Origin: Oasisia sp. SBJ-2009
Taxonomy: Eukaryota; Annelida; Polychaeta; Sabellida; Siboglinidae
Direction of reading: 5' to 3'
DNA: 64,000 nucleotides
Assembly (NCBI GenBank): GCA_964017155.1
Contig: OZ024854.1
Location: 54,988,941-55,052,940 of the forward strand
Positions 21,843 to 32,132 of this stretch are shown in pieces. Both the position numbers and the translations under genes were made by a program. The notes beneath the pieces were generated by a model, which was not told where the DNA came from, did no database searches, and saw only the letters and a list, made by a program, of their open reading frames with translations. Position 1 is the first letter of the stretch; each line of letters starts with the position of its first letter.

Positions 21843-24810
21843 CTAAAAGTAGTTGTTGATAATCCTGTTGCGGACAACTTTTCCTGCTGCTGCCCTTGCA
21901 TGCTCATTCATATCATCACAGTTGCCATCATCATCATCATCATCTTCATTCTCTGAACTTGAAGAGTCTGATGGATCTTCCGGCACAGGGACGTTCATGC
22001 GCCTTGCATGATTGTGTAACATGAGGCAATCGATAATGACCTTGCATGCCTTTGCTGGTTGCAAACGCAGGCCATATCGCAGGCAGAGGAATCTAGTAGG
22101 GCAGAGTAACAAAATGTATTTGAGTTGTTATAATACACCCTGTATTAAGAAGTATTGGACATAAGCATAATCATATCTTACCCCACATTTACACATATTT
22201 GTAAAATCCTGAGTGGCAATTGATGTGTACTCATTATTAAGATATGGTATTATTACCATGTATCCATAGATAGATTGTTTGTTTATTATATTGTGAGATC
22301 TATTGATATCACCCATAATCACACAGAGTCATGTTTCATCTACATTTGTTTTCCGTTCGTTTATATTTAGTAAAAATGCAGTTTCATGTATTTAATACGT
22401 GTTGTTTCTGCTTATGTGACACGCACTGACATTAGTCTGGTTAATTGTAAGCCATGCCACAGACTGTCCTGGTCATCAAGCATGCACCAATAACATGGGG
22501 GAAACGTTGGTGGTTTTATTGTTTTGCTTTATTGCAAATTAACTAATATTAGCACATTTTGTGTTCCACTAACCGTTGCTTAGCAACGCCAATGCTTCTT
22601 TCTACAGCTGTCCGAGTACACATGTGTGCGTTGTTGTAAGCTCTTTGTTTTCTGGTGACAGGGTTGAGGACAGGTGTCATCAGCCATGTCCGTAACATGT
22701 ACCCACTGTCACCAAGTATTATTCCATCAATTGCAGGTCGGTTTCCTTCAATCACGCAAAACAAGTTTTTTTTCAATTACCATGTGATACATCAAAACAA
22801 TCATAAATGTGTTAAGCTATTTATGCATACAAAATACCAAATTAAGTAATACACAGCAGGTTGTAATAGTCAATTAGGATTTTTTTTATTTTTTACAGTG
22901 GTTTACAGCTTCAGTGGTTAATAATTCCATTATCATTTGTGTACATTAACCAAATATTATTTCAGTTGATGCTACGAAATTTGGCTAACGCAGACAATAT
23001 TCTAAGTTTTTTTCAAAATTCATGTAACCAAGTATTAGATTTGATTAAAATGTATTATGTGAGCAATGCATAACATACATACACATTCAGTCAGTAATGC
23101 TGCAAACATAAATCCTTCGTCACATTCTGTGTGTGCCATTACCAAACATAAAATGGTGTTAATTCAAGTAAATTAGAAAACACTAAGCAAAATTATTTAG
23201 GAGATCATAGAAATGTTACTGATGAAACACATTTTCACTAGCAATCACAAAACTGTTAGTAAAAACAATGTTTAATTGCACAAAAACTTCTAAGCAAGTC
23301 GCAGGAATACTATTATGTGTGTGTGCTGTAAATATATTCATTTCGCAGCAGTGGGCATGTAACGTACGTTTCCTTGACATGTACAGTTTATTTCGATGGA
23401 TGTAATTTAAATATTGTGTAAATCAAATAAATTAAGATTTTGGATGTACCTTCAAAGTTTTCAAACACTGCTGATTGCCTCAGTATTCGGGCATCATGCA
23501 CCGATCCTGGCCACATGGCAATAACATTAATAAAAAGTAAATCGGCATTGCATATCACCTGAAAATGAAAGAATAATTCGCTCAGTGTTTCATGGAAAAT
23601 GTGTTTGTTTAATAACTTTTAATTTTGCAAATACGTTGTTCATGCATGCTCCCCGACAGTGTTGTAGTCATATGCCCCGAAAAACGGCGCAGTGACATAC
23701 ACTTTAGAATAATAAAAAAAAGTTGTTTTCAAGAAACATATTAAACAAATTCAAATCTTATATTTTACAGATGTTTTCCATTTGTGATAGTTTGCATTTA
23801 TTAATCTGTTAACTAATGATCAGTTTATTTTACACGAATGACTCTTGAAATACCGATTTATTGTCCTGTTAGTTTATACATTTTTGTCATGTCTACCTCA
23901 AATGTAATACAATTTATGACCTGAACAATGTTGTTTTTATTAAATACAGTATATGTTTCATTCATTTTTATATGAACGAATTATTCGTCTTATATAAAAC
24001 TTGATCACATAATGTAATTATAGGGCTGCACAACGTCGTATAGTTTTCCCTGACCCGAAACAATTGCACATCTATTACACTGGGGGATTGTTTGTCACAA
24101 ACCATTGAAACTACCGAAAATAAAAAAAACTTTTGTTGGCGTGGGCGGATTTACATTTCGTTGTTACAGGTCGTGGCAGTGTCTTGTTCGTTGAGAACTC
24201 GTAAGTAGTCTTAATCAACCAGGGTGACTATGAAACATTGCATACAGTATATATATAACTTACCTGGACGTTCATCGAGTGATAGTTTTTCCTGTTAACG
24301 AACTCGTGTTCCTGGTCAAACGGGGTCTGGATCCGGACGTGTGTCCCGTCCACACACCCGATGACATTTGGGAAGCGTCTTATTCGATAGAAAGATATCT
24401 TATTCTCGTCGGCTTTCCGTTGGTTGGGCCACACAATGAACTGGTTCATACGCCGGAGGAAGGCGTTTGTGACTCTATTTACAATTCGACTAACCGTCGA
24501 CTGGTCGACACCTAACAGTTCCCCTATAACGTTTTGGAGGGTTCCTGTTGCATAAAAACGTAGAGTAAGGAGCCCTTGTAAAATGGGCGTTAGCGAACCT
24601 TTACGTGAAAGCACAAATTCTATCTCGTTTCTCACCTCGTCTGTAAGTTGTAAAATTAAATGTCTATAAAATCTAAACTTCGACTCTGTGTATATTTGCT
24701 CGTCGTTGACGTTCGTTGTATATTTCTAAGGGATGCGTTCGGTCGCGAAAAATTCGGTTTCTTCTTATTGCACGTCTGTTTCGATACCTCAGATAAATAA
24801 CAGCAGCCAT
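21843..24810 (-). CDS. PIF/Harbinger (HARBI1-like) transposase, four exons
   Basis: Exons on the minus strand: 24264-24810 (ATG at 24810), 23450-23558, 22574-22745 and 21843-22092. Donors GTAAGT, GTACAT and GTTAGT and matching AG acceptors give consistent phases 0, 1 and 2. Exon 1 has RIFRDRTHPLEIYNE, the helix-turn-helix-like LLGVDQSTVSRIVNRV and the first catalytic region IGCVDGTHVRI. Exon 2 has WPGSVHDARIL. Exon 3 has ILGDSGYML, then TRTAVERSIGVAKQR holding the catalytic Glu. Exon 4 has LRYGLRLQPAKACKVI and an Asp-rich tail. The protein would be about 359 residues, normal for the family, which cuts and pastes DNA. The single defect seen is a one-base shift near 24690-24710, between EIYNE and NDEQIY. 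It lies in the same sense as the ABCA gene, within its intron. Confidence 0.85.
22746..23449 (-). other. Second intron of the Harbinger transposase
   Basis: AT-rich, with no recognised exon. The donor GTACAT at 23449 and the acceptor ending at 22746 define it. Confidence 0.6.
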
Positions 24811-24835
24811 TAATTTTACTGAAACGCTACTCGAT

Positions 24836-24990
24836 TGTCCGAGACAACTGATTTTAGGCCAGCGGCATAGCAGGTCTAAAAATCATGTCGTTTCGTCCCG
24901 CGAATTGTCAGCGTTCATGCATACCGATTTTTGCGTTAAAGTCTCGGACTACAGAAATAGTCCGAGACAACGTCATTGTATCGGTCCATG
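24836..24990. repeat. Short hairpin and repeated TCCGAGACAAC words
   Basis: GTCTCGGACTA and TAGTCCGAGAC (24941-24968) form a perfect 11-base stem around a 6-base loop. TGTCCGAGACAAC also occurs at about 24837. It lies just upstream of the Harbinger start codon and may be part of the element's end or a control site. Confidence 0.5.
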
Positions 24991-25126
24991 CATACCACCT
25001 GTGGTCTACAAATGCCCGGTGAGAATGACGACCTCGCATTGCTCGGCCTTCCATGCTGACCTGTCTCCCGTGCTTCACGATATAAAACGAAATCACAACG
25101 TGCGCGTCTTCAACCGCGCCAACATA

Positions 25127-25437
25127 TCTTAATAAGACACACGTATATTGGGGTATTAGTTCACGACATATCCGCCAAATGGTTCTAATTATTCTTTGAC
25201 ATAGTTTGTAGTACACCACATATCTGCCAGGAGAGCGCTACATAACCTTTGACACCCTTTAACTAATCAAATAAGACGCACGAATTTGGAGAGTATTAGT
25301 TCATGTCATATCCATTAGATAGCTCCACTTGTTCATTGCCCTAGTTTGTAGTTCACCACATATCCGCCAGGGGCACTGCATGACCTCTAACCCCCTTAAC
25401 CTAACTACAAAAATAAGACGTACACATTTGGACACTA
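25127..25437. repeat. About 140-base tandem repeat, two full copies and part of a third
   Basis: Units near 25127-25264, 25267-25407 and 25408-25437 begin with AATAAGAC(A/G)(C/T)AC. They share GTATTAGTTCA, CATAGTTTGTAGT-like and CACCACATATC(T/C)GCCAGG. The repeat lies at the border of a GC-richer island of small reading frames. Confidence 0.75.
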
Positions 25438-25585
25438 CTTAAGTACAATACGCATTCAAAGTCATTGTTTGGTGTACTGGTATCATGTGGCATCTGGGCC
25501 CAGATTATAACCAAAAGGGCCATGGGAGAATTACGATTAAATGTAAGCATTGCTATTTCCGTTGGCAGTGCATAAAGTGAAACAG
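25435..25585 (+). repeat. Direct repeat, copy 1, upstream of a small gene
   Basis: About 150 bases sharing TTCA(A)(A/T)GTCATTGTTT, AAAAGGG(C/T)CATGGG and GATTAAATGTAAGCATTG with the copy at 26485-26635. Each copy precedes a plus-strand frame, so the pair may be duplicated promoters. Confidence 0.7.
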
Positions 25586-25809
25586 GACAGGGGATGTTTC
25601 AAAGGAATGTTGGATCGCCCCTAACATAAATACTTACGTCGCCAGTGCCTTAAATAATGGTGTTTACTTCCGTCCCAGGAACGCTAATTTGCATTTTTCT
25701 GAAGTTGTTTGTCATTCTTTCACGCGATACGCAATTTCTAGCTTGGATTCAGGACACTGCCGCTTTCCTTTGTCAACCTCTGTCGTATTATGGCTGGATT
25801 GTGCGATAA

Positions 25810-26142
25810 ATGAATGGTCGGGGGCTGTTTATAGCATCGGGAATGGCCGGCCTCGTTCGGGCATTAGCGCAAAGAGCGCGAACTACTTCGGGCGTGGCAG
25901 ACTATCCGTGTTCATTTCTTTCGTCGGGTGTCGTAACATACGGATCAAGTAGCAAAATCGCGCAATATAAGGCAATGGTCGTGCTTGATCCTCCGCCAGT
26001 ACAACTGATGAGGGTTGATTATCCGAAAGCGTTATGGTACCGGGAAGATATTATTCCTGCGGTCCAGAGATTACCCTGGGTGACATCGATCTTCGAGCGG
26101 CGAGTGTATTGGCCATCAGCACTGATTATTGAATGCGTTTAA
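25810..26142 (+). CDS. Unrecognised 110-residue protein
   Basis: The frame starts MNGRGLFIASGMAGLVRAL and contains YKAMVVLDPPPVQLMRVDYP and RRVYWPSALIIECV. Composition is balanced rather than low-complexity. The local sequence is clearly richer in G+C and CpG than the surroundings. A stop codon immediately precedes the ATG. An overlapping frame (25689-25952) is an alternative. The stop is 15 bases from the stop of a minus-strand frame, a compact convergent layout more like viral or virus-like mobile DNA than animal genes. No homolog recognised. Confidence 0.35.
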   Translation: MNGRGLFIASGMAGLVRALAQRARTTSGVADYPCSFLSSGVVTYGSSSKIAQYKAMVVLDPPPVQLMRVDYPKALWYREDIIPAVQRLPWVTSIFERRVYWPSALIIECV

Positions 26143-26156
26143 CAGCCAATATGTTT

Positions 26157-26438
26157 TTATTTTACAAAACATAACTCCGGTATTCCGTATATGTAGTTGT
26201 TATGAGGATTATATTGCGCTGGTCCATACGGTTTCGCCTGTGTCTGTCCCTTTTGCAACGGTGGTTTCGGACACATCCTCTCAATATTAAGAACGCCATT
26301 AGTTCTGACCTCGGAAAGTTGCAGGCTGGGCAGAGCCCTTGAAGCCAAACGCAATGGGGATTTAATGACCCATCGGGCATAGCCCTCATAATAATGGAAA
26401 ATGTTGTGCACGCCATAATAGAATCGCTTCGTCAGCAT
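26157..26438 (-). CDS. Unrecognised 93-residue basic protein
   Basis: The minus frame starts MLTKRFYYGVHNIFHYYEGY and ends in a Pro/Gln/Asn-rich tail (KPYGPAQYNPHNNYIYGIPE). It converges on the plus frame ending at 26142, with 15 bases between the two stops. A second minus frame overlaps it and is probably a shadow. No family recognised; composition is plausible for a real protein. Confidence 0.35.
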   Translation of the reverse strand: MLTKRFYYGVHNIFHYYEGYARWVIKSPLRLASRALPSLQLSEVRTNGVLNIERMCPKPPLQKGQTQAKPYGPAQYNPHNNYIYGIPELCFVK

Positions 26439-26484
26439 AAATCATATAGTGAGCATGGGACCCTCTTGTTTACCTAGGTGGAAA

Positions 26485-26635
26485 AATATGTAATACGTAC
26501 AATACACATTCAATGTCATTGTTTAGTGAACTGGAATCAGGAGGTATCCGGGCGCAGATTGTAACTAAAAGGGTCATGGGAAAAGATTAAATGTAAGCAT
26601 TGTTATTTCCGTTGCCAGTGCAAAACTTCAAAACA
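26485..26635 (+). repeat. Direct repeat, copy 2, abutting a small gene
   Basis: The partner of 25435-25585. Its end (GTTATTTCCGTTGCCAGTGC) lies about 15 bases before the ATG at 26635. Confidence 0.7.
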
Positions 26636-26832
26636 TGCGCGAAAAGTCTGATTGGACCGGGAATTTTCAAGAGCAATTGGCAGACCGCACGGGAACGGCA
26701 TACCACATTCACAACGATGCCACCGCTCGATACGCTCCATATTTACGGCATGTCCAGTTGCCCACATACAAACTATCGCTGGCTACGCGCCAGTACGGTC
26801 AATGGCTAATTGAGGATGATTTAAATAACTAG
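26635..26832 (+). CDS. Unrecognised 65-residue protein
   Basis: The frame starts MREKSDWTGNFQEQLADRTG and includes YAPYLRHVQLPTYKLSLATR, ending at 26832. Together with the duplicated upstream segment and the two frames before it, it forms a compact three-gene cluster. An overlapping frame (26600-26809) is less likely because its composition is poorer. No function can be assigned. Confidence 0.35.
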   Translation: MREKSDWTGNFQEQLADRTGTAYHIHNDATARYAPYLRHVQLPTYKLSLATRQYGQWLIEDDLNN

Positions 26833-26839
26833 GGTAGTG

Positions 26840-27302
26840 TTGCCTAGTGGCGCCTCTAGCGACTAACGTGGATATGTGGAACCACCTTTTAGTTTGCCCC
26901 ATTGTTTACTTACGTTGACCGGAGAGTTCCGATGGTAAAAATAAATCGACTTTTGGGAACCTCCATAGCCGTTGTTTGTTGCAAACTTATATTTGATCAA
27001 ATAACGTATACATCCACAAAGTGAGACATGTAGGTAGGAAGTACTCTAATAAGCAAATGTCGGTCATGGTGTACATTGACTTTTCTCAAATGCGTTAAAA
27101 AGGGGAAATTATGTCAGAATGCAACTTTAAGTCTTGGTTCACATGGACTGGACAATTTCATCCCGATAGAAGTAAAACTGATTAAGTTCACAAACATACA
27201 CACAGATAAAAGCCTGTTTTATGATACATACAATAACTTGCTTTTGACAGTTGTCGAAAATGCAACAACAGAATTGGCAACATGTGACATACCATTAGCG
27301 TA
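26840..27302. other. Unassigned stretch beside the first ABCA exon
   Basis: A plus-strand frame at 27076-27303 (MTFLKCVKKGKLCQ onward) has a reasonable composition but no recognisable family, and it ends at the ABCA splice donor. It is left uncalled. Confidence 0.3.
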
Positions 27303-27312
27303 ACTTACTTAC

Positions 27313-27667
27313 TTAGTAACGCCTTGGTGTCGTTCATTATATCCCTTGTTGCCAATACATCTGGATTGAAGTAGACGGAAGAGAAGCGCCTGTTGCATTT
27401 TATTTTATCAGCCGCAGTTGTGCCACACATGTCAATGGGATATATCCCTTGGGCCGTCGGCATGGTAATAGCATACAACATTGTGTTTTTGCGCGCCGCT
27501 AGAACCAGCAAGGCCCAACATCCAGGCACGACCGTCATGCAGAAGAGCATGATCGGCTTCCGTCTCAGTATCAGGTAGTTCTTCCACATCAGGATTCCGA
27601 ACATCCGGTAAAGTGATACTCGATTACGGTTGTTATCGCCCGTACTACAACAAGACAGCGCCGCCAT
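27313..27667 (-). CDS. ABCA-type transporter, first coding exon
   Basis: On the minus strand the ATG at 27667 starts MAALSCCSTGDNN. FGILMWKNYLILRRKP and a hydrophobic segment (LFCMTVVPGCWALLVLAA, about residues 41-58) follow. This is the standard N-terminus of ABCA lipid transporters: a short cytosolic end, then the first membrane helix. The exon continues into the ectodomain (RRFSSVYFNPDVLATRDIMN). Two overlapping GTAAGT donors exist at 27312 and 27308. The first gives phase 1, which matches the acceptor of the exon at 12702-12878. An in-frame upstream Met (27688) is possible, but the chosen one has better context. A TA microsatellite begins only 36 bases upstream of the ATG, so the promoter is either minimal or altered. 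Confidence 0.75.
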
Positions 27668-27697
27668 TATGCATACACACATATACATACACAGTGG

Positions 27698-27702
<5 letters not shown>

Positions 27703-27746
<44 letters not shown>
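27703..27746. repeat. (AT)n microsatellite
   Basis: A pure AT run just upstream of the ABCA start codon. Confidence 0.95.
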
Positions 27747-27748
<2 letters not shown>

Positions 27749-28046
27749 ATACAAGCAGGGCAGACAAATTGATGATCAAGATTAGATCATGGAATGAATA
27801 GAGACATTTTACACCGATCTATACGGCATTGAACAGAGTACCATAATCCACACTGACCCAAACGAAGTATCATATATAACATAATTTAACTTTCTGTAAG
27901 AAGCATGATATATTAGTATTCATGTAGAAGGCAAAACAAACAATTGATTGACAATTGGGAGACCGAGTGCTGTTTCCTGATAGGCAGACAGTAATGTACG
28001 CACAATTATTTCAAAGTGACCGTAGTAGTTACTTTCTGGCATTACA

Positions 28047-28153
28047 TACATATATATATATTTATATATATATAATATATATACACATATATATATATAT
28101 AATATATATATATATGTATATATATATATATGTATATATAATATATATGTATA

Positions 28154-28193
<40 letters not shown>

Positions 28194-28236
28194 AATATGT
28201 TTGTTTATATATATATATATATATATATTCATATTC

Positions 28237-28294
<58 letters not shown>
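28047..28294. repeat. Compound AT-rich microsatellite
   Basis: TA runs mixed with TATATG and TATAATA variants. The frames crossing it encode only Tyr/Ile/Met repeats. Confidence 0.95.
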
Positions 28295-28296
<2 letters not shown>

Positions 28297-29524
28297 CTAC
28301 TGAATGATTGTCATTCCATATATAAAAGTACACCTATTTACACACACACACACATATATATGACGCTCACAGCTCACATGACGTTTACAATCTTCTAGTG
28401 AAGCCCAACCGAGTACCGAGTACATGCTGGCAGTGATAACATAACATATGGTGTCATATGTTTGGCTGACGATGTGTGGGTTTATCTGGATAAACGACGT
28501 CGTCATGTACATTAATCATAAGCATATCCGAGATAAATACGTCGACAACCATATTTCTTCTTTCTTTTAGCTTCCACACTCTTTCCTTCGTCTATATTTA
28601 AGCGTTTCCCCAGACTCTGCGATCCTACGGCAAGTGTGCGTTATTACATGCATGTTTACTTCCGGTTAACGCCTGGCGGCGGGGCCTCACCTAGCGACCA
28701 TGTAACCTTTGTAACCTTTCTCAAATCAAATCGCCACGTGGTGGAGTAGTTGAGCGAGTAGTAGAGGCTAATTCAACGAGAACTACAACTCGCGAAGGTC
28801 TACATTATAGGCCAACTCGACGCGAATTTGTAAGATTTCAAGTCTGACAAACCAGTTAGTCCTGGCTCTGCGCTATTGACCCGTAGGCTATATATTTCGT
28901 ACTTAAGAAAGTTTGTCTGATGACTTGAATACTCTATACACATGGCTTTAAGTTTAACAATCTACTAGGTGGAATTACCAAAAACCTGGTATAACGCGAC
29001 GGCCATTTATGAAAATGGCGACCAAATTTAATGTCCCCTTATCTGAACAAATGCATCATATAGAGCACTAATTGTAGTATGCATATGTTTGTCTTAGGGG
29101 CCACACATTTCAAGTATAATTATTTTTACTCCTCCGGCTTCCACTTCTATCACTATGTAGCAGACGTCAATACAAATATCACCACATTTCAAGCACTACG
29201 TCATTTAAAGCAATTATATTTACATTGTTGGATAGCTTGGTGGACATTTATATCAAAGTTAAAATACATAAATCGCGCCATTTGTAATGATGGCGCCTCT
29301 CAAAGGCTATTATTTCCATATTGTAAGAAATACATTATTAATGTGAGGCATTCCCACAAAATCAGTCACATGTCGTCAAAAAGCAAATTTGAGATAGTTA
29401 TACCATAAGAAAGCCAAGAGAATTGCCTTTCAGTTTATATATTATAAATTATGATGTCTGAAAAATTGGCGAAGATATTTTAGTTTGAACATCGTTTTGT
29501 TGAAAAAGTAAAATCTGAGAAAAA
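28295..29524. other. No gene recognised
   Basis: Includes a short region with AAATGGCGACC-type sequence near 29013 and open but motif-free frames such as 29079-29408. Confidence 0.4.
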
Positions 29525-30515
29525 TGCACTTAAAGATTAGCTTTATAAACATCACGGATACGGGCACTTTTATGTAGGCTAGAGTACTCAAATTTGGACT
29601 GTGTTATGTAGACATAGTCTGTTGTTTGTGTATAAGTGTACAAGTTATTTCTTTGGCGAATTCAGTCATAGACATAGTCGAGCTCTCAGACTCAGTGTCA
29701 ACAACAATCACTGCCTGGTGGATATCTTCTTGTTCAAGTTCCGCCGTTGCGTCAGTGACTCGCAAATCGCAATTATCCTCGCTCTATTCTTCTATTATTT
29801 CGGATTCCGACGATTCCTCGTCATCCCTTGATTCACTTTGCAACAAATAATCGTTTTGGAAAATATCTAAGGCTAAGCCTAGGCTAAGGCCACGCTGTCA
29901 TCAGAGAGTGACAGCTCGGAACGATGCCCAAAATTTCGATTCAACAGCCGAGCCAACTCAACTTCGTTGGTACAACCGGTTGTCAACGATATACTGATTC
30001 AACAGCAATCCACATGAAAGCGCGCACTGTTAAAAACTGCTATAAAACAACACATCAATGGCAAATCGACCACGTAAACAATCCAAACAAAGCGATCTTC
30101 GCCAAACGACAAACGGAACGGAAATGGATATCGTCCAATGGCCAACGCGTATCGGGTCACGTAGACAGTCGTAGTAGCAACATGCCGCTTTGAATAAAAT
30201 CTATGACATTTTTATTCTGATTGGTTGATTTAGCATTTTACCGCGAAACCTTTTCTATATTCGGAGAGCTGATATTCTTAGCTTTCTGACGATGTACGGA
30301 ATACGGCGATCGACCGAGTACGAATTAAGATATGTGCACTTGAAAAAGTCAATTGTTTGGCTTTTGCTCATTCTCCTAACACGAAATTAGGTCCTGTACT
30401 TAAAAACGCACTTAAAGATTAGCTATACACACGCAATGGATACAGGCATTTTTATGTAGGCTATAATACCCAAATTTGGACTATCGTGTAGACATATGTG
30501 TATACATTTTCAAGT
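29525..30515 (-). repeat. Copy A of a duplicated gene 5' region, with direct-repeat flanks
   Basis: The segment 29650-30400 is a diverged copy of 31785-32500 (shared CAACAACAATCACTGCC, GCCGAGCCAACTCAA and CGGTTGTCAA(C/T)GA). It is flanked by direct repeats of about 110 bases (29525-29650 and 30405-30515) sharing GCACTTAAAGATTAGCT, TTTTATGTAGGCT and CAAATTTGGACT. The protein frame on the minus strand is broken. Confidence 0.65.
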
Positions 30516-31760
30516 TATTACCTGTACAATGTCACATTAAATAATAACTTAAATTACATACGTGTAATGCATAAAAATCACACTAAGGATCGATTTACCC
30601 TGTCTGATCCCAATCATAATACACAAGTAAATTTAGCCATTTTAGGAAATATTTTTAATAACAGCACATATAATAATTGAATTAAACTGACATTTATTTC
30701 AACAACAACAATTACTACTACTGCATTAAACATACAGTGAATACAATACAAATTGTTGAAAAAAGGGTAAAAGAAGTACAATACTTATCATGTCTACCCT
30801 TATAATTGCTTAATCACATACATAAAGCCTCTGAACAGTGCAATAGAGGGTGCGACAACACTATTTACATGTATAACCATACAACATTTAATCGAAAAAA
30901 AGACATTGACATTTATTGAAGAAAAAACCTTTATAACAATAAACAATCTGAATGTTTAATTTAGTTATCTAATTTATGTTGGCAAAATAGTCTAGGACTC
31001 TAACATATCAATATTCAACAGTCTATCTTTTTGAAATGATGAACATTTCTAATCAGTGATTTATCAAGGGTGTTCCAAAGTTTAACCCCAGTAACAGAAA
31101 TACACATATTTTTTAAGTTAGTACACACATAGATTTGCTTGAACTTACATTTATGCCTGCATGAATATCGTGATTCATGTATTCTGAATATTTTTTGTAC
31201 ATTCATTGGTAATATATAACGATATGCCTTAAACATAATCATAGCAGTTTTTAGTTTTACAAGATCTGATATTTTAAGAATATGTACATTGTGAAAGAGT
31301 AAGTTTGTGTGATCAAGTCTTTTGGCACCACAAATTAATCTTATAACCATTTTCTGTAATAAAACTAAACAATGAATATTTGTAGCATATATGTGTTATC
31401 CCATACTTCAGTATACAATACATAATATAATGCATGAAAAGAGAATAATACAAAATATGCATACCAGGTTTGTTAATCAAGGAACTGGCTCTATACATAA
31501 TAGCACAACATTTGGACAGTTTAGATCTTATTGATAAAATGTGACTTTTCCAGTTTAATTTATCATCAATTACTACACCTAAAAATTGTGTGTAATTTAG
31601 TACTCTATTGATTTTCTCTTTATTTATTCTAACACAAATATCTGCAGTTATTTTTGCGATTACCAAAAATCATGTAATTAGTTTTTGATATATTAAGAGA
31701 CAATCTATTAACAGAAAACCATGCCTGCAGTTGTTCTAAACCGCCATTTATCATCAGAAC
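30516..31760 (-). pseudogene. Non-LTR retrotransposon, 3' part
   Basis: Read on the minus strand: RLSLNISKTNYMIFGNRKN, then after a frameshift near 31655 FLGVVIDDKLNWKSHI and INKPGMHILYYSLFMHYI, and after another change near 31330 LLFHNVHILKISDLVKLKTA and GVKLWNTLDKSLI. These are the thumb and C-terminal parts of a jockey-superfamily reverse transcriptase, related to the element at 47186-50204. The catalytic domain is missing, so it is a 5'-truncated copy. Its 3' untranslated part probably extends to about 30520. It separates copies A and B of the duplicated 5' region. Confidence 0.8.
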
Positions 31761-31784
31761 AAGTTCATTTCAGTCTCTACTCTA

Positions 31785-32132
31785 TCACAACATTATTGAT
31801 GTGTACGAAAATGCAGTGGGTTTGGCGAACTCAGTCACAGTCGAGCTGTCAGTGTCGACAACAATCACTGCCGGATCGGTCTCCGGTTGGGCAAGCGCCG
31901 CCCTTGCGTCAGACAGACGCAAATCGCAATCGTCGTCGCTCCCCTCTTCTATCGTTTTGGATTCAGACGAATCCTCATCATCACTTAGCGACAAATAATC
32001 GTGTATGATACGCTCTAAACCCGCGCTGTCATCGCCGGCTTCAGTGAGTGACATCTCGGAACGCCGCTCGAAATGTTGACTTAGCAGCCGAGCCAACTCA
32101 AATTCGTCGGTACTACCGGTTGTCAATGACAT
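31785..32132 (-). CDS. Acidic N-terminal exon, unrecognised (copy B)
   Basis: The minus frame from an ATG at 32132 begins MSLTTGSTDEFELARLLSQH. It is rich in Asp, Glu and Ser (YLSLSDDEDSSES, EEGSDDDCDLRLSD). The acidic, flexible character suits the N-terminus of a nuclear or transposase-type protein, for example piggyBac-like, but no domain proves that. It runs to about VTEFAKPTAF and then into unrelated sequence near 31790. A longer in-frame start at 32153 is possible. Copy A at 29650-30000 encodes the same protein with frameshifts. Confidence 0.4.
   Translation of the reverse strand: MSLTTGSTDEFELARLLSQHFERRSEMSLTEAGDDSAGLERIIHDYLSLSDDEDSSESKTIEEGSDDDCDLRLSDARAALAQPETDPAVIVVDTDSSTVTEFAKPTAFSYTSIML

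Larger units (their letters stand above)
12879..27312 (-). other. Inferred giant first intron of the ABCA-type gene
   Basis: This interval lies between the two phase-compatible ABCA exons. It is filled with an RTE-like remnant, a P-like element, a Harbinger transposase and other repeats. Unseen small exons inside it cannot be excluded. Confidence 0.5.

Noticed and set aside
24908..25219. 103-residue minus-strand frame
   Set aside because: Spans a hairpin and the start of a tandem repeat. No domain, and composition is unconvincing.
27955..28398. Tyr/Ile-rich frames
   Set aside because: Compound AT microsatellite.
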